DNA of 64,000 nucleotides from Comamonas testosteroni (GTDB lineage Bacteria > Pseudomonadota > Gammaproteobacteria > Burkholderiales > Burkholderiaceae_C). The notes under the pieces are model-generated. The model saw nothing but the letters and a program-made list of their open reading frames with translations. It made no database searches and had not been told where the DNA came from. The DNA is taken from contig NZ_KZ984450.1 in NCBI RefSeq assembly GCF_003569915.1, positions 1 through 64,000 on the forward strand, in the 5' to 3' direction. Every line of letters begins with the position of its first letter. Within the stretch, counting starts at the first letter, position 1. Shown here in pieces: positions 27,111 through 35,025 of this stretch. The position numbers were made by a program, and so were the translations under genes.

Positions 27111-28097
27111 ATGCTCAACATCTTTACGCTGGCCAATGGCCGCCTCGTTCAAGAAGAAATCGAGTCTCTGGCAGACCTCGAACGCTTTCGCCCCATCTGG
27201 GTCGATCTGGAATCGCCCACCCTCGAAGAAAAGCGCTGGATCAAGCAGCACTATGAACTGTCCATCCCCGAAGATGCGATGGACGACGACATCGAGGAAT
27301 CCGCCCGCTTCTACGAAGAAGACAACGGAGAGCTGCATATCCGCAGCGACTTCTTGATTGATGACGTGGAAGACCCCCGCTCGGTGCGCGTGGCCTTCAT
27401 TCTCAATGAGCACAACCAGAACCTGCGCAGCTGCGGCGTGCTGTTCTCGATTCACGACGAGGACGTGCCCGTGTTCCGCCTGCTGCGCATGCGCGCACGC
27501 CGCGCGCCGGGGCTGATTGATGAAGCCAAGGACGTGCTGCTCAAGCTGTTTGACGCGGACGCCGAATACTCCGCCGACACGCTGGAGCGCATTTACGACG
27601 ATCTGGAAAAGGCCAGCAAGATGGTGCTGTCCGGCGACGTGACCGACGACAAGGCCAAGGAAGTGCTGGGCGCCATTGCCCGCCAGGAAGACTTGAACGG
27701 CCGCATCCGCCGCAACGTCATGGACACCCGCCGTGCCGTGAGCTTCATGATGCGAAGCAAGATGCTCAACGCCGAGCAGTTCGAGGAATCGCGCCAGATT
27801 CTGCGTGACATCGAGTCGCTGGACAGCCACACGGCTTTCCTCTTCGACAAGATCAACTTCCTGATGGACGCCACCGTCGGCTTCATCAACATCAACCAGA
27901 ACAAGATCATCAAGATCTTCTCGGTGGCCAGCGTCGCCCTGCTGCCTCCCACGCTGATTGCCAGCGTTTACGGCATGAACTTCAAGGTCATGCCCGAGCT
28001 GGAATGGCAGTACGGCTATGTGTATGTGATTGCGCTGATGGTGGCGAGTGCGCTGGGGCCTATGCTTTACTTCCGCAAGCGGGGCTGGTTGAAATAG
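27111..28097 (+). CDS. corA: magnesium/cobalt transporter CorA
   Basis: The 328-residue protein has the large cytoplasmic N-terminal funnel domain, a long stalk helix and two C-terminal transmembrane helices. The signature GMN is at residues 288-290 in YGMNFKVMPEL, at the periplasmic mouth of the pore. Length is normal. It imports Mg2+ and is controlled structurally by intracellular Mg2+. The upstream leader can sequester the ribosome site. Repeat copy B begins at the base after its stop codon. Confidence 0.96.
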   Translation: MLNIFTLANGRLVQEEIESLADLERFRPIWVDLESPTLEEKRWIKQHYELSIPEDAMDDDIEESARFYEEDNGELHIRSDFLIDDVEDPRSVRVAFILNEHNQNLRSCGVLFSIHDEDVPVFRLLRMRARRAPGLIDEAKDVLLKLFDADAEYSADTLERIYDDLEKASKMVLSGDVTDDKAKEVLGAIARQEDLNGRIRRNVMDTRRAVSFMMRSKMLNAEQFEESRQILRDIESLDSHTAFLFDKINFLMDATVGFININQNKIIKIFSVASVALLPPTLIASVYGMNFKVMPELEWQYGYVYVIALMVASALGPMLYFRKRGWLK

Positions 28098-28190
28098 CCC
28101 CCTGAGCGGCTTTGCCGCTTCCCCCCAAGGGGGACGACAGCTTCGCTGCGCGGCGGCGCTTGCTCGCTGTCTCTGGGTTGGGCCTGTGCT
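28098..28190 (+). repeat. CCCCCTGAGC-type interspersed repeat, copy B
   Basis: Begins with CCCCCTGAGCGGC immediately after the corA TAG and ends with CTTGCTCGCTGTCTCTGGG just before the convergent mtnN stop. Internal hairpins include GCGGC-ttt-GCCGC. Same orientation relative to the upstream gene as copies A, C and E. Confidence 0.8.
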
Positions 28191-28194
28191 CGTT

Positions 28195-28953
28195 TTAGGC
28201 TTTTGCTAGCTGTTTGCACAGGTTTTCGATGACGACTTGCGCGTAGCGGCTGGCGATGCTGTGTACAAACTTGGGAAAGTCCACATGCGCTGCGTCGTCG
28301 GCGCGGTCGGAGATGCTGCGCATGGCGGCGAAGGGCAGGTCGTAGTCGGCGCAGACCTGGGCGATAGCTGCGCCTTCCATTTCCACGGCCAGCGGCTGCA
28401 GATCGGCCTGCTCCAGCCCCTTGCGCAGATTGGCGGATTCTTCCACCCCTGAAACAAAGCGGTCGCCACTGACGATCAGGCCTTGGTGCATGCGCGGTGC
28501 GGGCAGGGCCAAGGTGGCCGTCCACGCCGCAGCCAGGCTCTGCACACATTGCTGCACGGCCAGCGCCAGCTTGTGCGTCAGCGCCTCATCACAGGCAAAC
28601 ACACTGCGGCCATAGCCGGGCATCTCGTAGCGCGGGAATAGCGGCGATGCGTCCATATCGTGCTGCACATAGCTACGCGCCACGACTACATCGCCCACAT
28701 GCACGTCGGCACCCAGCCCGCCTGCCACGCCTGTAAACACAATGGCTTGCGCATTCAGGCGCTCGATCAGCACCGTGGCCGTTGTTGCAGCTGCCACCTT
28801 GCCAATACCGGACAGGGCGCAGACCACCTGCACACCATGCAGTGTTCCGCGCCAGAATCTACGTCCTGCATACGATAGCTGCTGCGCATTCTGTAGCAAA
28901 TCAACCAAGCCCTGCTGCTCTTCAGGCAGGGCGCTCAAAATGGCAATCGTCAT
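28195..28953 (-). CDS. mtnN: 5'-methylthioadenosine/S-adenosylhomocysteine nucleosidase
   Basis: The 252-residue enzyme cleaves MTA and SAH to adenine plus the thioribose or ribosylhomocysteine. MTIAILSALPEEQ and the ALSGIGKVAAA loop mark the N-terminal half; VEMEGAAIAQV carries the catalytic Glu, and SDRADD the catalytic Asp. Length is slightly above the E. coli enzyme owing to a central insertion. Lower-GC sequence at 28855-28905 (QNAQQLSYAG) may be a repeat read in frame. Confidence 0.94.
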   Translation of the reverse strand: MTIAILSALPEEQQGLVDLLQNAQQLSYAGRRFWRGTLHGVQVVCALSGIGKVAAATTATVLIERLNAQAIVFTGVAGGLGADVHVGDVVVARSYVQHDMDASPLFPRYEMPGYGRSVFACDEALTHKLALAVQQCVQSLAAAWTATLALPAPRMHQGLIVSGDRFVSGVEESANLRKGLEQADLQPLAVEMEGAAIAQVCADYDLPFAAMRSISDRADDAAHVDFPKFVHSIASRYAQVVIENLCKQLAKA

Positions 28954-29011
28954 GGGAAAGCTGCAGTCCGGTCAGTCACAAAGCGCGTATTGTGCCGCTC
29001 GCCGCAAGACA

Positions 29012-29037
29012 CAAAAAAGGAGCGCCTATGCGCTCCT
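29012..29037 (-). terminator. intrinsic terminator of fadD
   Basis: On the minus strand AGGAGCGC-atag-GCGCTCCT is followed by a T-run. It lies downstream of fadD and upstream of mtnN. Confidence 0.92.
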
Positions 29038-29084
29038 GTGAACTCGCCTTGGAAGACAAGATGAAAACTGTGGAACTCCTGAAC

Positions 29085-30761
29085 CTATGCGTCGCGCAGT
29101 TCGCGGCGCAAAATCTTGCCCACCGGTGTCTTGGGCAAATCGGTGCGGAAGACGATGTGACGTGGGCGCTTGTAACCGGTGAGGTTGGCGTGGCAGTAAT
29201 CGCGCACGGCCTGCTCGGTCAATGAAGGATCTTTCTTGACGATGATGAGCTTGATGGCCTCGCCGGACTTTTCATCGGGCACACCGACCACGGCGCATTC
29301 GAGCACGCCAGGGCAGTTGGAGACCACGTCTTCCACTTCGTTGGGATAGACGTTAAAGCCGCTGACGATGACCATGTCTTTCTTGCGATCGACGATCTTG
29401 ACGTAGCCACGCTCGTCCATGGTGCCGATGTCGCCGGTCAGGAAGTAGCCGTCCGCCGTCATGCTCTTGGCGGTTTCGTCGGGGCGCTGCCAGTAGCCTG
29501 CCATGACCTGCGGGCCCAGCACGGCCACTTCACCGGGCTGACCCAGCTCCGTGACATCCTTGCCTTCGTTGTCCACCAGCTTCACATAGGTGCTGGGCAG
29601 GGGCACGCCAATGGTGCCGGAATAGGCCGTGGCGGTCACCGGGTTGCAGGTGACCGAGGGGCTGGTTTCCGACAGGCCATAGCCTTCGCAGATAGGGCAG
29701 CCGGTCTTCTTGAGCCACAGCTCGGCCACGGCGCTTTGCACGGCCATGCCGCCGCCCACCGAGACCTTGAGGTGCGACCAGTCCACGGTGTTGAAATCAG
29801 GGTGGTTGGCGAGGCCATTGAACAGCGTGTTCACCGCCGGGAAGCTGTGGAAGCGATGCTTGGACAGCTCCTTGAGCGTGGCCGCCAGATCACGTGGATT
29901 GGGGATGAGCACGGTTTTGCCACCGGTGCGCATGCTCAGCATCATGTTCACCGTGAACGCGAAGATGTGATAGAGCGGCAGCGCGCAGATGCTGGTGGGC
30001 TGCTCGCCCGCAGGCACCTTGCTCATGGCGGGCTGGTTCCAGGCTTCGGACTGCAGCACGTTGGCAATGATGTTCTTGTGCTGCAGCACGGCACCCTTGC
30101 TCACGCCGGTGGTGCCGCCCGTGTATTGCAGCAGCGCCATGTCGTCGGGCTTGATGGAGGGGGCCGAGAAGCTGGCACTGCGGCCCTTGGCCAGTGCATC
30201 GTTGAAGCGCACGGCACCCGGCAGATTGAAGGCCGGCACCATTTTTTTGACGTTGCGCACCACAAAGTTGACGATGGCCCCCTTGAGCAGGCCCAACTCG
30301 TCGCCCATGGCGCACAGCACGATGTGCTTGATGGCGCTGCCGCGCATGCCGTCTTCCAGCGTCTTGGCAAAGTTCTCGATGATGACGATGGCCTTGGCAC
30401 CCGAGTCCTTGAGCTGATGCTCCAGTTCACGCGCCGTGTACAGCGGGTTGACGTTGACCAGCACAAAGCCTGCACGCAGCACGGCGGCCACGGCCACCGG
30501 GTATTGGGGCACGTTGGGCATCATCAGCGCCACGCGGTCGCCGCGCTCCAGGCCCAGGCTTTGCAGATAGGCGGCAAAGACCTTGCTTTGCGCATCGACC
30601 TGGGCGAAGGTCAGCTCCTTGCCCATAAAGGAGTAGGCCACCTTGTTCGCATGTTTGGTGAAGGCTTCCTCCATCAAAGCCACCAGCGATGGGTACTGCG
30701 ATGCATCAATGTCCGCAGGAACTCCCTCAGGATACGCACTCAGCCAAGGACGGTCACTCAT
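29085..30761 (-). CDS. fadD: long-chain-fatty-acid--CoA ligase
   Basis: The 558-residue adenylate-forming enzyme activates fatty acids to acyl-CoA. Visible motifs are the P-loop YTGGTTGVSKGAV, EGYGLSETSPSVT, the TGDIGTMDERGY hinge region and the C-terminal lysine segment PKTPVGKILRREL. Length matches FadD. The upstream region carries an AGCACGACCGT sequence shared with the esterase-ompW promoter region and a pair of CCTAGG sites. A strong terminator follows the gene. Confidence 0.92.
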   Translation of the reverse strand: MSDRPWLSAYPEGVPADIDASQYPSLVALMEEAFTKHANKVAYSFMGKELTFAQVDAQSKVFAAYLQSLGLERGDRVALMMPNVPQYPVAVAAVLRAGFVLVNVNPLYTARELEHQLKDSGAKAIVIIENFAKTLEDGMRGSAIKHIVLCAMGDELGLLKGAIVNFVVRNVKKMVPAFNLPGAVRFNDALAKGRSASFSAPSIKPDDMALLQYTGGTTGVSKGAVLQHKNIIANVLQSEAWNQPAMSKVPAGEQPTSICALPLYHIFAFTVNMMLSMRTGGKTVLIPNPRDLAATLKELSKHRFHSFPAVNTLFNGLANHPDFNTVDWSHLKVSVGGGMAVQSAVAELWLKKTGCPICEGYGLSETSPSVTCNPVTATAYSGTIGVPLPSTYVKLVDNEGKDVTELGQPGEVAVLGPQVMAGYWQRPDETAKSMTADGYFLTGDIGTMDERGYVKIVDRKKDMVIVSGFNVYPNEVEDVVSNCPGVLECAVVGVPDEKSGEAIKLIIVKKDPSLTEQAVRDYCHANLTGYKRPRHIVFRTDLPKTPVGKILRRELRDA

Positions 30762-30806
30762 TCTTTTCGTCTCCGCTTATCGTCTAATCAGACTATTCTC
30801 ATAAAA

Positions 30807-30820
30807 AGCACGACCGTTCG
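30807..30820. promoter_or_regulatory. putative operator upstream of fadD (AGCACGACCGTTCG)
   Basis: Eleven bases are identical to the dyad in front of the esterase gene at 22483. It lies 46 nt upstream of the fadD ATG. A TetR-type fatty-acid regulator is the natural candidate; this is inference. Confidence 0.5.
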
Positions 30821-30828
30821 ATACTGTA

Positions 30829-30866
30829 GTAACCCTAGGACACAGATCCGGTTACCTAGGCGACAG
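30829..30866. promoter_or_regulatory. paired CCTAGG sites and GTAACC/GGTTAC dyad
   Basis: CCTAGG occurs at 30834-30839 and 30855-30860, 21 bp apart (two helical turns), each followed by a similar ACACAG/CGACAG sequence. GTAACC (30829-30834) and GGTTAC (30850-30855) form an inverted repeat across the same region. It could be a second operator for fadD. Confidence 0.4.
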
Positions 30867-30888
30867 CTGATACCTCCAACAGAGCATA

Positions 30889-30924
30889 GAAAAAGCCCGC
30901 AGGGCGAACCTTGCGGGCTTTTTC
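30889..30924 (-). terminator. intrinsic terminator of fba
   Basis: A-run, GCCCGCAGG, short loop, CCTTGCGGGC and T-run form a hairpin with one bulged base. It is usable on both strands but serves fba on the minus strand. Confidence 0.88.
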
Positions 30925-30937
30925 AGTGTTTTGAGCT

Positions 30938-30977
30938 TCCAGTCCCTAAATCATAAGCACTAGTAGCTATCAAAAAG
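30938..30977. repeat. short GGACTAG-type interspersed repeat, copy a (variant)
   Basis: AAATCATAAGCACTAGTAGC followed by TATCAAAAA. It resembles copy d at 49684 and lies in the 3' region of fba. Part of the AT-rich family seen near 36349, 44385, 49684, 56630 and 57690. Confidence 0.5.
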
Positions 30978-30982
30978 TAGTA

Positions 30983-32047
30983 TTACTTGACCAACTGGGC
31001 CAGATCGCCAGCGGCGTACTTCTTGGCCATTTGATCCAGGCTGTAGCCCTTGACCTTGGCGCCCTGGCCTTCGCAACCAAACTCGATGTAGCGTGCCTTG
31101 GCCACTTGCTTGGCAGCTTCGCGGGCAGGCTTGAGCCATTCGCGGGCGTCGAACTTGTCGGGGTTCTCGAACATGAACTTGCGCACGGCGCCGGTCATGG
31201 CCAGACGGATGTCGGTGTCGATATTGATCTTGCGCACGCCGAACTTGATGGCTTCTTGAATCTCTTCCACGGGCACGCCGTAGGTTTCCTTCATCTTGCC
31301 GCCGTACTGGTTGATGATGGCCAGCAGCTCTTGGGGCACGGAGGAAGAACCGTGCATCACCAGGTGGGTGTTGGGGATGCGGGCGTGGATTTCCTTGACG
31401 CGGGAGATCGCCAGGATGTCGCCTGTGGGCTTGCGGCTGAACTTGTAAGCGCCGTGGCTGGTGCCGATGGCGATGGCCAGTGCGTCCAGTTGGGTGGCCT
31501 TCACGAAGACAGCAGCTTCTTCGGGGTCGGTCAGCATCTGGCTGTGGTCCAGCTTGCCCACGGCGCCGATGCCGTCTTCTTCACCAGCGTCGCCGGTTTC
31601 CAGGTTGCCCAGGCAGCCCAGCTCGCCTTCCACGGTGGCGCCAATCTTGTGGGCCATGGCCACGACTTGCTGAGTCACGTCCACGTTGTAGTCAAAGGAA
31701 GAAGGGGTCTTGCCGTCGGCCATCAGCGAGCCGTCCATCATCACCGAGCCAAAGCCCAGGTTCAGAGCGCCCTGGCAGATGTCGGGCGTGGTGCCGTGGT
31801 CCTGGTGCATCACCAGGGGGATATGGGGGTACTGCTCGGCAGCAGCCTGGATCAGGTGTTTGATGAAGGGTTCACCGGCGTACTTGCGGGCGCCAGCGCT
31901 GGCCTGCAGGATCACGGGCGCGCCGACTTCGTCAGCCGCCGACATCACGGCCTGAACTTGTTCCAGGTTGTTCACGTTGAAGGCGGGGATGCCATAGCCG
32001 TTTTCAGCAGCATGGTCCAGCATTTCGCGCATCGAGATCAAAGGCAT
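30983..32047 (-). CDS. fba: class II fructose-bisphosphate aldolase (Calvin-cycle subtype)
   Basis: The 354-residue zinc aldolase cleaves fructose 1,6-bisphosphate in glycolysis and runs in reverse in gluconeogenesis. HQDHG carries a zinc histidine, GTSHGAYK and VMHGSSS bind substrate phosphate and metal, and KINIDTD is the conserved C-terminal block. The length and sequence fit the Calvin-type branch common in Burkholderiales. Direct GTAACCG repeats lie upstream, and a terminator follows the gene. Confidence 0.95.
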   Translation of the reverse strand: MPLISMREMLDHAAENGYGIPAFNVNNLEQVQAVMSAADEVGAPVILQASAGARKYAGEPFIKHLIQAAAEQYPHIPLVMHQDHGTTPDICQGALNLGFGSVMMDGSLMADGKTPSSFDYNVDVTQQVVAMAHKIGATVEGELGCLGNLETGDAGEEDGIGAVGKLDHSQMLTDPEEAAVFVKATQLDALAIAIGTSHGAYKFSRKPTGDILAISRVKEIHARIPNTHLVMHGSSSVPQELLAIINQYGGKMKETYGVPVEEIQEAIKFGVRKINIDTDIRLAMTGAVRKFMFENPDKFDAREWLKPAREAAKQVAKARYIEFGCEGQGAKVKGYSLDQMAKKYAAGDLAQLVK

Positions 32048-32138
32048 GGTGGGTTCCGTTCAAAGTTTTGAGAGGCAACGCCCCGGCGTGCGCCGCACAA
32101 CAGCTGTGGCCTGGGGAAAAGTCCAGCGGCCACCCCTC

Positions 32139-32158
32139 GGTAACCGCTTAGTAACCGG
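32139..32158. promoter_or_regulatory. direct repeats GTAACCG upstream of fba
   Basis: GTAACCG at 32140-32146 and 32151-32157 has an 11-bp period, about one helical turn. The ten bases GTAACCGCTT recur in inverted orientation upstream of pyk (38031-38040). A shared regulator of the two glycolytic genes is possible. Confidence 0.4.
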
Positions 32159-32163
32159 CTATT

Positions 32164-33531
32164 TTAACCAGCTGACGGAATTTCCATGCGATAGCAGGTG
32201 GTGAAGCCTTGTGGCGCATCAACTTCGGCAAAGCGTCCTCCATGCACCTGCAGCACGCGCCTGACGATTTCATGGCCCAGGTGCAGGCTGTCCACGGGCG
32301 GCACATGCTGCCGCGCAGCATCCCGCCTGCCGTCATCGCAGACCTGCACCCAGCTCACACCCTGGGCGCTGTCCACACCGGCCTGAACCTCGATCTGCGT
32401 GCCTGTGGGCGTGTGGCGAATGGCGTTCTCCACCAGGTTGCGCATGGCGGACTCCAGCAGCAGTGCATTGCCGCGCACGGGCAGCTCGTCCGGGGCCTCC
32501 ACGGCCAGGGTATCGTCACGCGCCCAGGCGCTCGGAGCCTGTGCGGCCGTCACATCCCGGGCCACGGCAGCCCAGTTCACCATCTGCATCGGTGTGGCGT
32601 CCAGCATGCTGCGCCCGGCCCGGGCCAGCGCCAGCAACTGATCGAGCACATGGCCTGCGTGCAGCGCATCCTTGCCGATACGCTGCAGCGCAGCATGCAT
32701 GACGGCCTCGTCGCGCAGCCCGGTTTGGGCAGATTCCAGTGCCTGCGCCTGCAGCACGATGGAGGCCAGCGGCGTGCGCAGCTCATGGGCGACTTCATTG
32801 GCCAGATTGCGCTCGCGCTCCAGTGCCGCCTGCTGGTGGTCCAGCAAAGTGTTGATGGCATCGACCATGGGAGCCAGCTCGCGCGGCACTTTGGCGCCTG
32901 AAAGCCGCTGGTCGAGGCTCAGATCCAGCGCTTCCACCTTCTGCGCCAGCTGGTTCAAAGGGCGCATGCCGCGCCTCAAGGTGATGCCCAGCGCAATCAC
33001 GATGACCGGCAGCAGCCAGAAGCCCGGCTCCACCATCTGCATGGCAATGTCTTCAGCCAGGCTGTCGCGCTCGGAAATCGCCACCAGCACCGTCACCTTG
33101 ACGGATCGGTCCTGGCTCCACTGCGTGTAGCTGCGCCAGAGCATGTCTTCGTCAAAAGCGATGGTGGCAAAGCCTTGCTCCAGGTCAAACGCCGGCTGTG
33201 GGGCCTGGCCGGTGCGCGAGATCAGCACACCGTCGTCATTCCACAGGAACACGCTCAGCGACTCCTGGTAATCATGGGCCCGCAGGCCCGGCGGAGGCTG
33301 CAGCGCCGTGGCCTCCCGGGCAGGCACCTCGTCCTGCACATGCCAATTCAGCACCAGGGCGGCCACACCGGCCAGATGTCCGTCTGTCAGTTCCTCGGCT
33401 TCGTGTACCCCGGTCTTGTAGCCCCAAAACACAAAGCTGCCCCAGACCAGCGCCAGCGCGGCCAGCATCCAGGCCAGCAGGTTGCGTTGCAAAGAGCTGC
33501 GGCGCCTGCTCTGCGAGCCTTCAGCGTGCAT
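32164..33531 (-). CDS. sensor histidine kinase (QseC/PmrB-like) with shortened ATP lid
   Basis: The 455-residue protein has two transmembrane helices (~18-40 and ~168-187) bounding a periplasmic sensor, a HAMP-like region (~190-240), an H-box NEVAHELRTPLAS with phospho-acceptor His249, and an N-box RNLVENAIRHTP. The G-region is reduced: after VCDDG there is no GPGI or F-box, and LHLGHEIVRRV stands for the usual GLGLxIV, so the ATP lid is about 15-20 residues shorter than usual. It starts two nt after the response-regulator stop. Kinase activity is likely but should be tested. Confidence 0.85.
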   Translation of the reverse strand: MHAEGSQSRRRSSLQRNLLAWMLAALALVWGSFVFWGYKTGVHEAEELTDGHLAGVAALVLNWHVQDEVPAREATALQPPPGLRAHDYQESLSVFLWNDDGVLISRTGQAPQPAFDLEQGFATIAFDEDMLWRSYTQWSQDRSVKVTVLVAISERDSLAEDIAMQMVEPGFWLLPVIVIALGITLRRGMRPLNQLAQKVEALDLSLDQRLSGAKVPRELAPMVDAINTLLDHQQAALERERNLANEVAHELRTPLASIVLQAQALESAQTGLRDEAVMHAALQRIGKDALHAGHVLDQLLALARAGRSMLDATPMQMVNWAAVARDVTAAQAPSAWARDDTLAVEAPDELPVRGNALLLESAMRNLVENAIRHTPTGTQIEVQAGVDSAQGVSWVQVCDDGRRDAARQHVPPVDSLHLGHEIVRRVLQVHGGRFAEVDAPQGFTTCYRMEIPSAG

Positions 33532-33533
33532 GG

Positions 33534-34226
33534 CTAGGACTCCTGCGGCATGAAGTAGCCCACGCCGCGCATGGTGATGATGATTTTCTGGCCCAGTTTC
33601 TTGCGCAGATGGTGCACATAGACCTCCACGGCATTGCTCTCCACCGCATCGCCCCAGCTGTAGAGGTTTTCTTCGATCTGCGAGCGCGACAGCACGCGCC
33701 CGCGCGCCAGCAGCAAGGCCCAGAGCACGGCAAATTCGCGTGGCGAGACTTCGACCAGTTGCCCCGCCTGCTTGATGGTGCGCGCCGCTGGGTCTATTTC
33801 CAGATTTCCATGCCGTATCACGGGTGAGGCCTGCCCCACGGCCCGGCGCATCATAGCGCGCAGCCGCGCCTCCAGCTCATCCATGTCAAAAGGCTTGACC
33901 AAATAGTCGTCCGCGCCCAGATTCAGCCCTGCCACGCGGTCCTGCACCTGGTCGCGGGCCGTGAGAATCAGCACCGGCGTGGCCGCATCAGGCAGATGCG
34001 CCATGCCGGGCCGGGTGATCTGTGCGCGCAGGCGCCGCACCACATCGCTGCCATCGCCGTCGGGCAGGCCCAGGTCCAGCAGCACGGCGTCAAAACGCTC
34101 GGTGCTCAGCGCATGCCAGGCATCAGCCACCGTGGCACACACATCCACGGCATAGCCACGCTGCGTGAGGTTGGCACGCAGTCCCGCTGCAATGCCCTCG
34201 TTGTCTTCAACCACCAGAATTCGCAT
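33534..34226 (-). CDS. OmpR-family response regulator (QseB/PmrA-like)
   Basis: The 230-residue regulator has a receiver domain with acceptor Asp51 in LLDLGLPDGDG, Thr/Lys switch residues (ILTARD, KPFD) and a C-terminal winged helix ending VEVYVHHLRKKLG. A 31-residue basic/hydrophobic stretch links the receiver to neighbours typical of QseB/PmrA. The start at 34226 (MRILVVEDN) is the family start; a longer frame reaches 34463. It is divergent from the PAP2 operon across a region with a 10-bp-period direct repeat. Confidence 0.9.
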   Translation of the reverse strand: MRILVVEDNEGIAAGLRANLTQRGYAVDVCATVADAWHALSTERFDAVLLDLGLPDGDGSDVVRRLRAQITRPGMAHLPDAATPVLILTARDQVQDRVAGLNLGADDYLVKPFDMDELEARLRAMMRRAVGQASPVIRHGNLEIDPAARTIKQAGQLVEVSPREFAVLWALLLARGRVLSRSQIEENLYSWGDAVESNAVEVYVHHLRKKLGQKIIITMRGVGYFMPQES

Positions 34227-34329
34227 GGCTGCATTGTGCGGGGCAATGCCATCCAGGCCGGAGCGCCAGGGCTTGATCAGTTGCTGGGCGTCCACACCCG
34301 CAGGTGATATTCCACGATTTATCGAAGGA

Positions 34330-34346
34330 CTGACACTTTCTGACAC
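34330..34346 (+). promoter_or_regulatory. direct repeat CTGACAC-N3-CTGACAC, putative response-regulator site
   Basis: The two heptamers start 10 bp apart, the spacing used by OmpR-family dimers. A TATAAT-like TACGAT lies at 34358-34363, so the repeat would overlap the -35 region of the PAP2 operon promoter, as in activator-dependent promoters. It sits between the divergent regulator and PAP2 genes. Confidence 0.55.
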
Positions 34347-34391
34347 ATATTTCCCCGTACGATGTGCCCCCCACACCGACGCGGCGCATCC

Positions 34392-34976
34392 ATGTTCTTT
34401 TTTGACCCTTTCCTGTATGCGCTGCTCAACGCCGACGCGCAGACACATTGGCTCAGCATTCACTGCGCACGCATCCTGTCAGCCTGGCTTCCCAATATCA
34501 GCGCAGTGCTGGTCCTGGCTGCACTGGTGTTTGGCTCGCCCGCCGTGCGCCGCACCATGCTGATGCTGCTGCTGTCCATGGCAACGGCCTGGGCCATTGC
34601 AAGACTGATCCGCTGGGGCTTTCCGGCACCGCGCCCCTTCCACCTGAATCAGGGCATGCAGTGGATACAGCATGGCGGCCGCGCCAGCTTTCCCAGCATG
34701 CATGCCAGCGGCGCGTTTGCGCTGGCCATGGCCATCACCCTCGGCTGTACGCGTCACCGCAAGCTGCTGGTCGCCCTGGCCTGGGCCGCGGCCATTGGCG
34801 TGGCCTGGAGCCGCGCACACCTGGGCGTGCACTTCCCTTCGGATCTGATGGCCGGGGCGCTGGTCGGCATCCTCAGCGCCGTGCTGGTCTGGCGGGCCGC
34901 CTTCTGGCTGCGCAGCCGCCGCCAGCTGCGCCTGACTCCCCACATCCGACGTGCGCGCCGACGCCTCGCGCCCTGA
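34392..34976 (+). CDS. PAP2-family phosphatase 1
   Basis: The 194-residue membrane protein has about five helices and the PAP2 triad of motifs: RWGFPAPRP (K-x6-RP with Arg for Lys), PSMHAS and SRAHLGVHFPSD with catalytic His and Asp. It resembles undecaprenyl-diphosphate phosphatases of the BcrC type, which act at the periplasmic face. ATG 34392 is chosen because MFFFDP matches the start of the paralogue at 35764. It is the first of three PAP2 genes next to a two-component system. Confidence 0.88.
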   Translation: MFFFDPFLYALLNADAQTHWLSIHCARILSAWLPNISAVLVLAALVFGSPAVRRTMLMLLLSMATAWAIARLIRWGFPAPRPFHLNQGMQWIQHGGRASFPSMHASGAFALAMAITLGCTRHRKLLVALAWAAAIGVAWSRAHLGVHFPSDLMAGALVGILSAVLVWRAAFWLRSRRQLRLTPHIRRARRRLAP

Positions 34977-34985
34977 ACACGCGTG

Positions 34986-35002
34986 TTTAAGCCATCGTTA
35001 AG
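34986..35002 (+). promoter_or_regulatory. PmrA-box-like repeat TTTAAG-N5-GTTAAG
   Basis: The two TTAAG cores have an 11-bp period, matching the known PmrA/QseB recognition pattern except for one half-site base. It lies 24 nt before the second PAP2 start, which would leave a very short leader, so a chance match or an effect on a different promoter cannot be excluded. Confidence 0.35.
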
Positions 35003-35025
35003 AAGCGCTTTCTAAGGTGAGCGGC

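Noticed and set aside
29736..30956. 406-residue plus-strand frame opposite fadD
   Set aside because: Antisense shadow; it runs through the fadD operator and the fba terminator, which a real gene would not.
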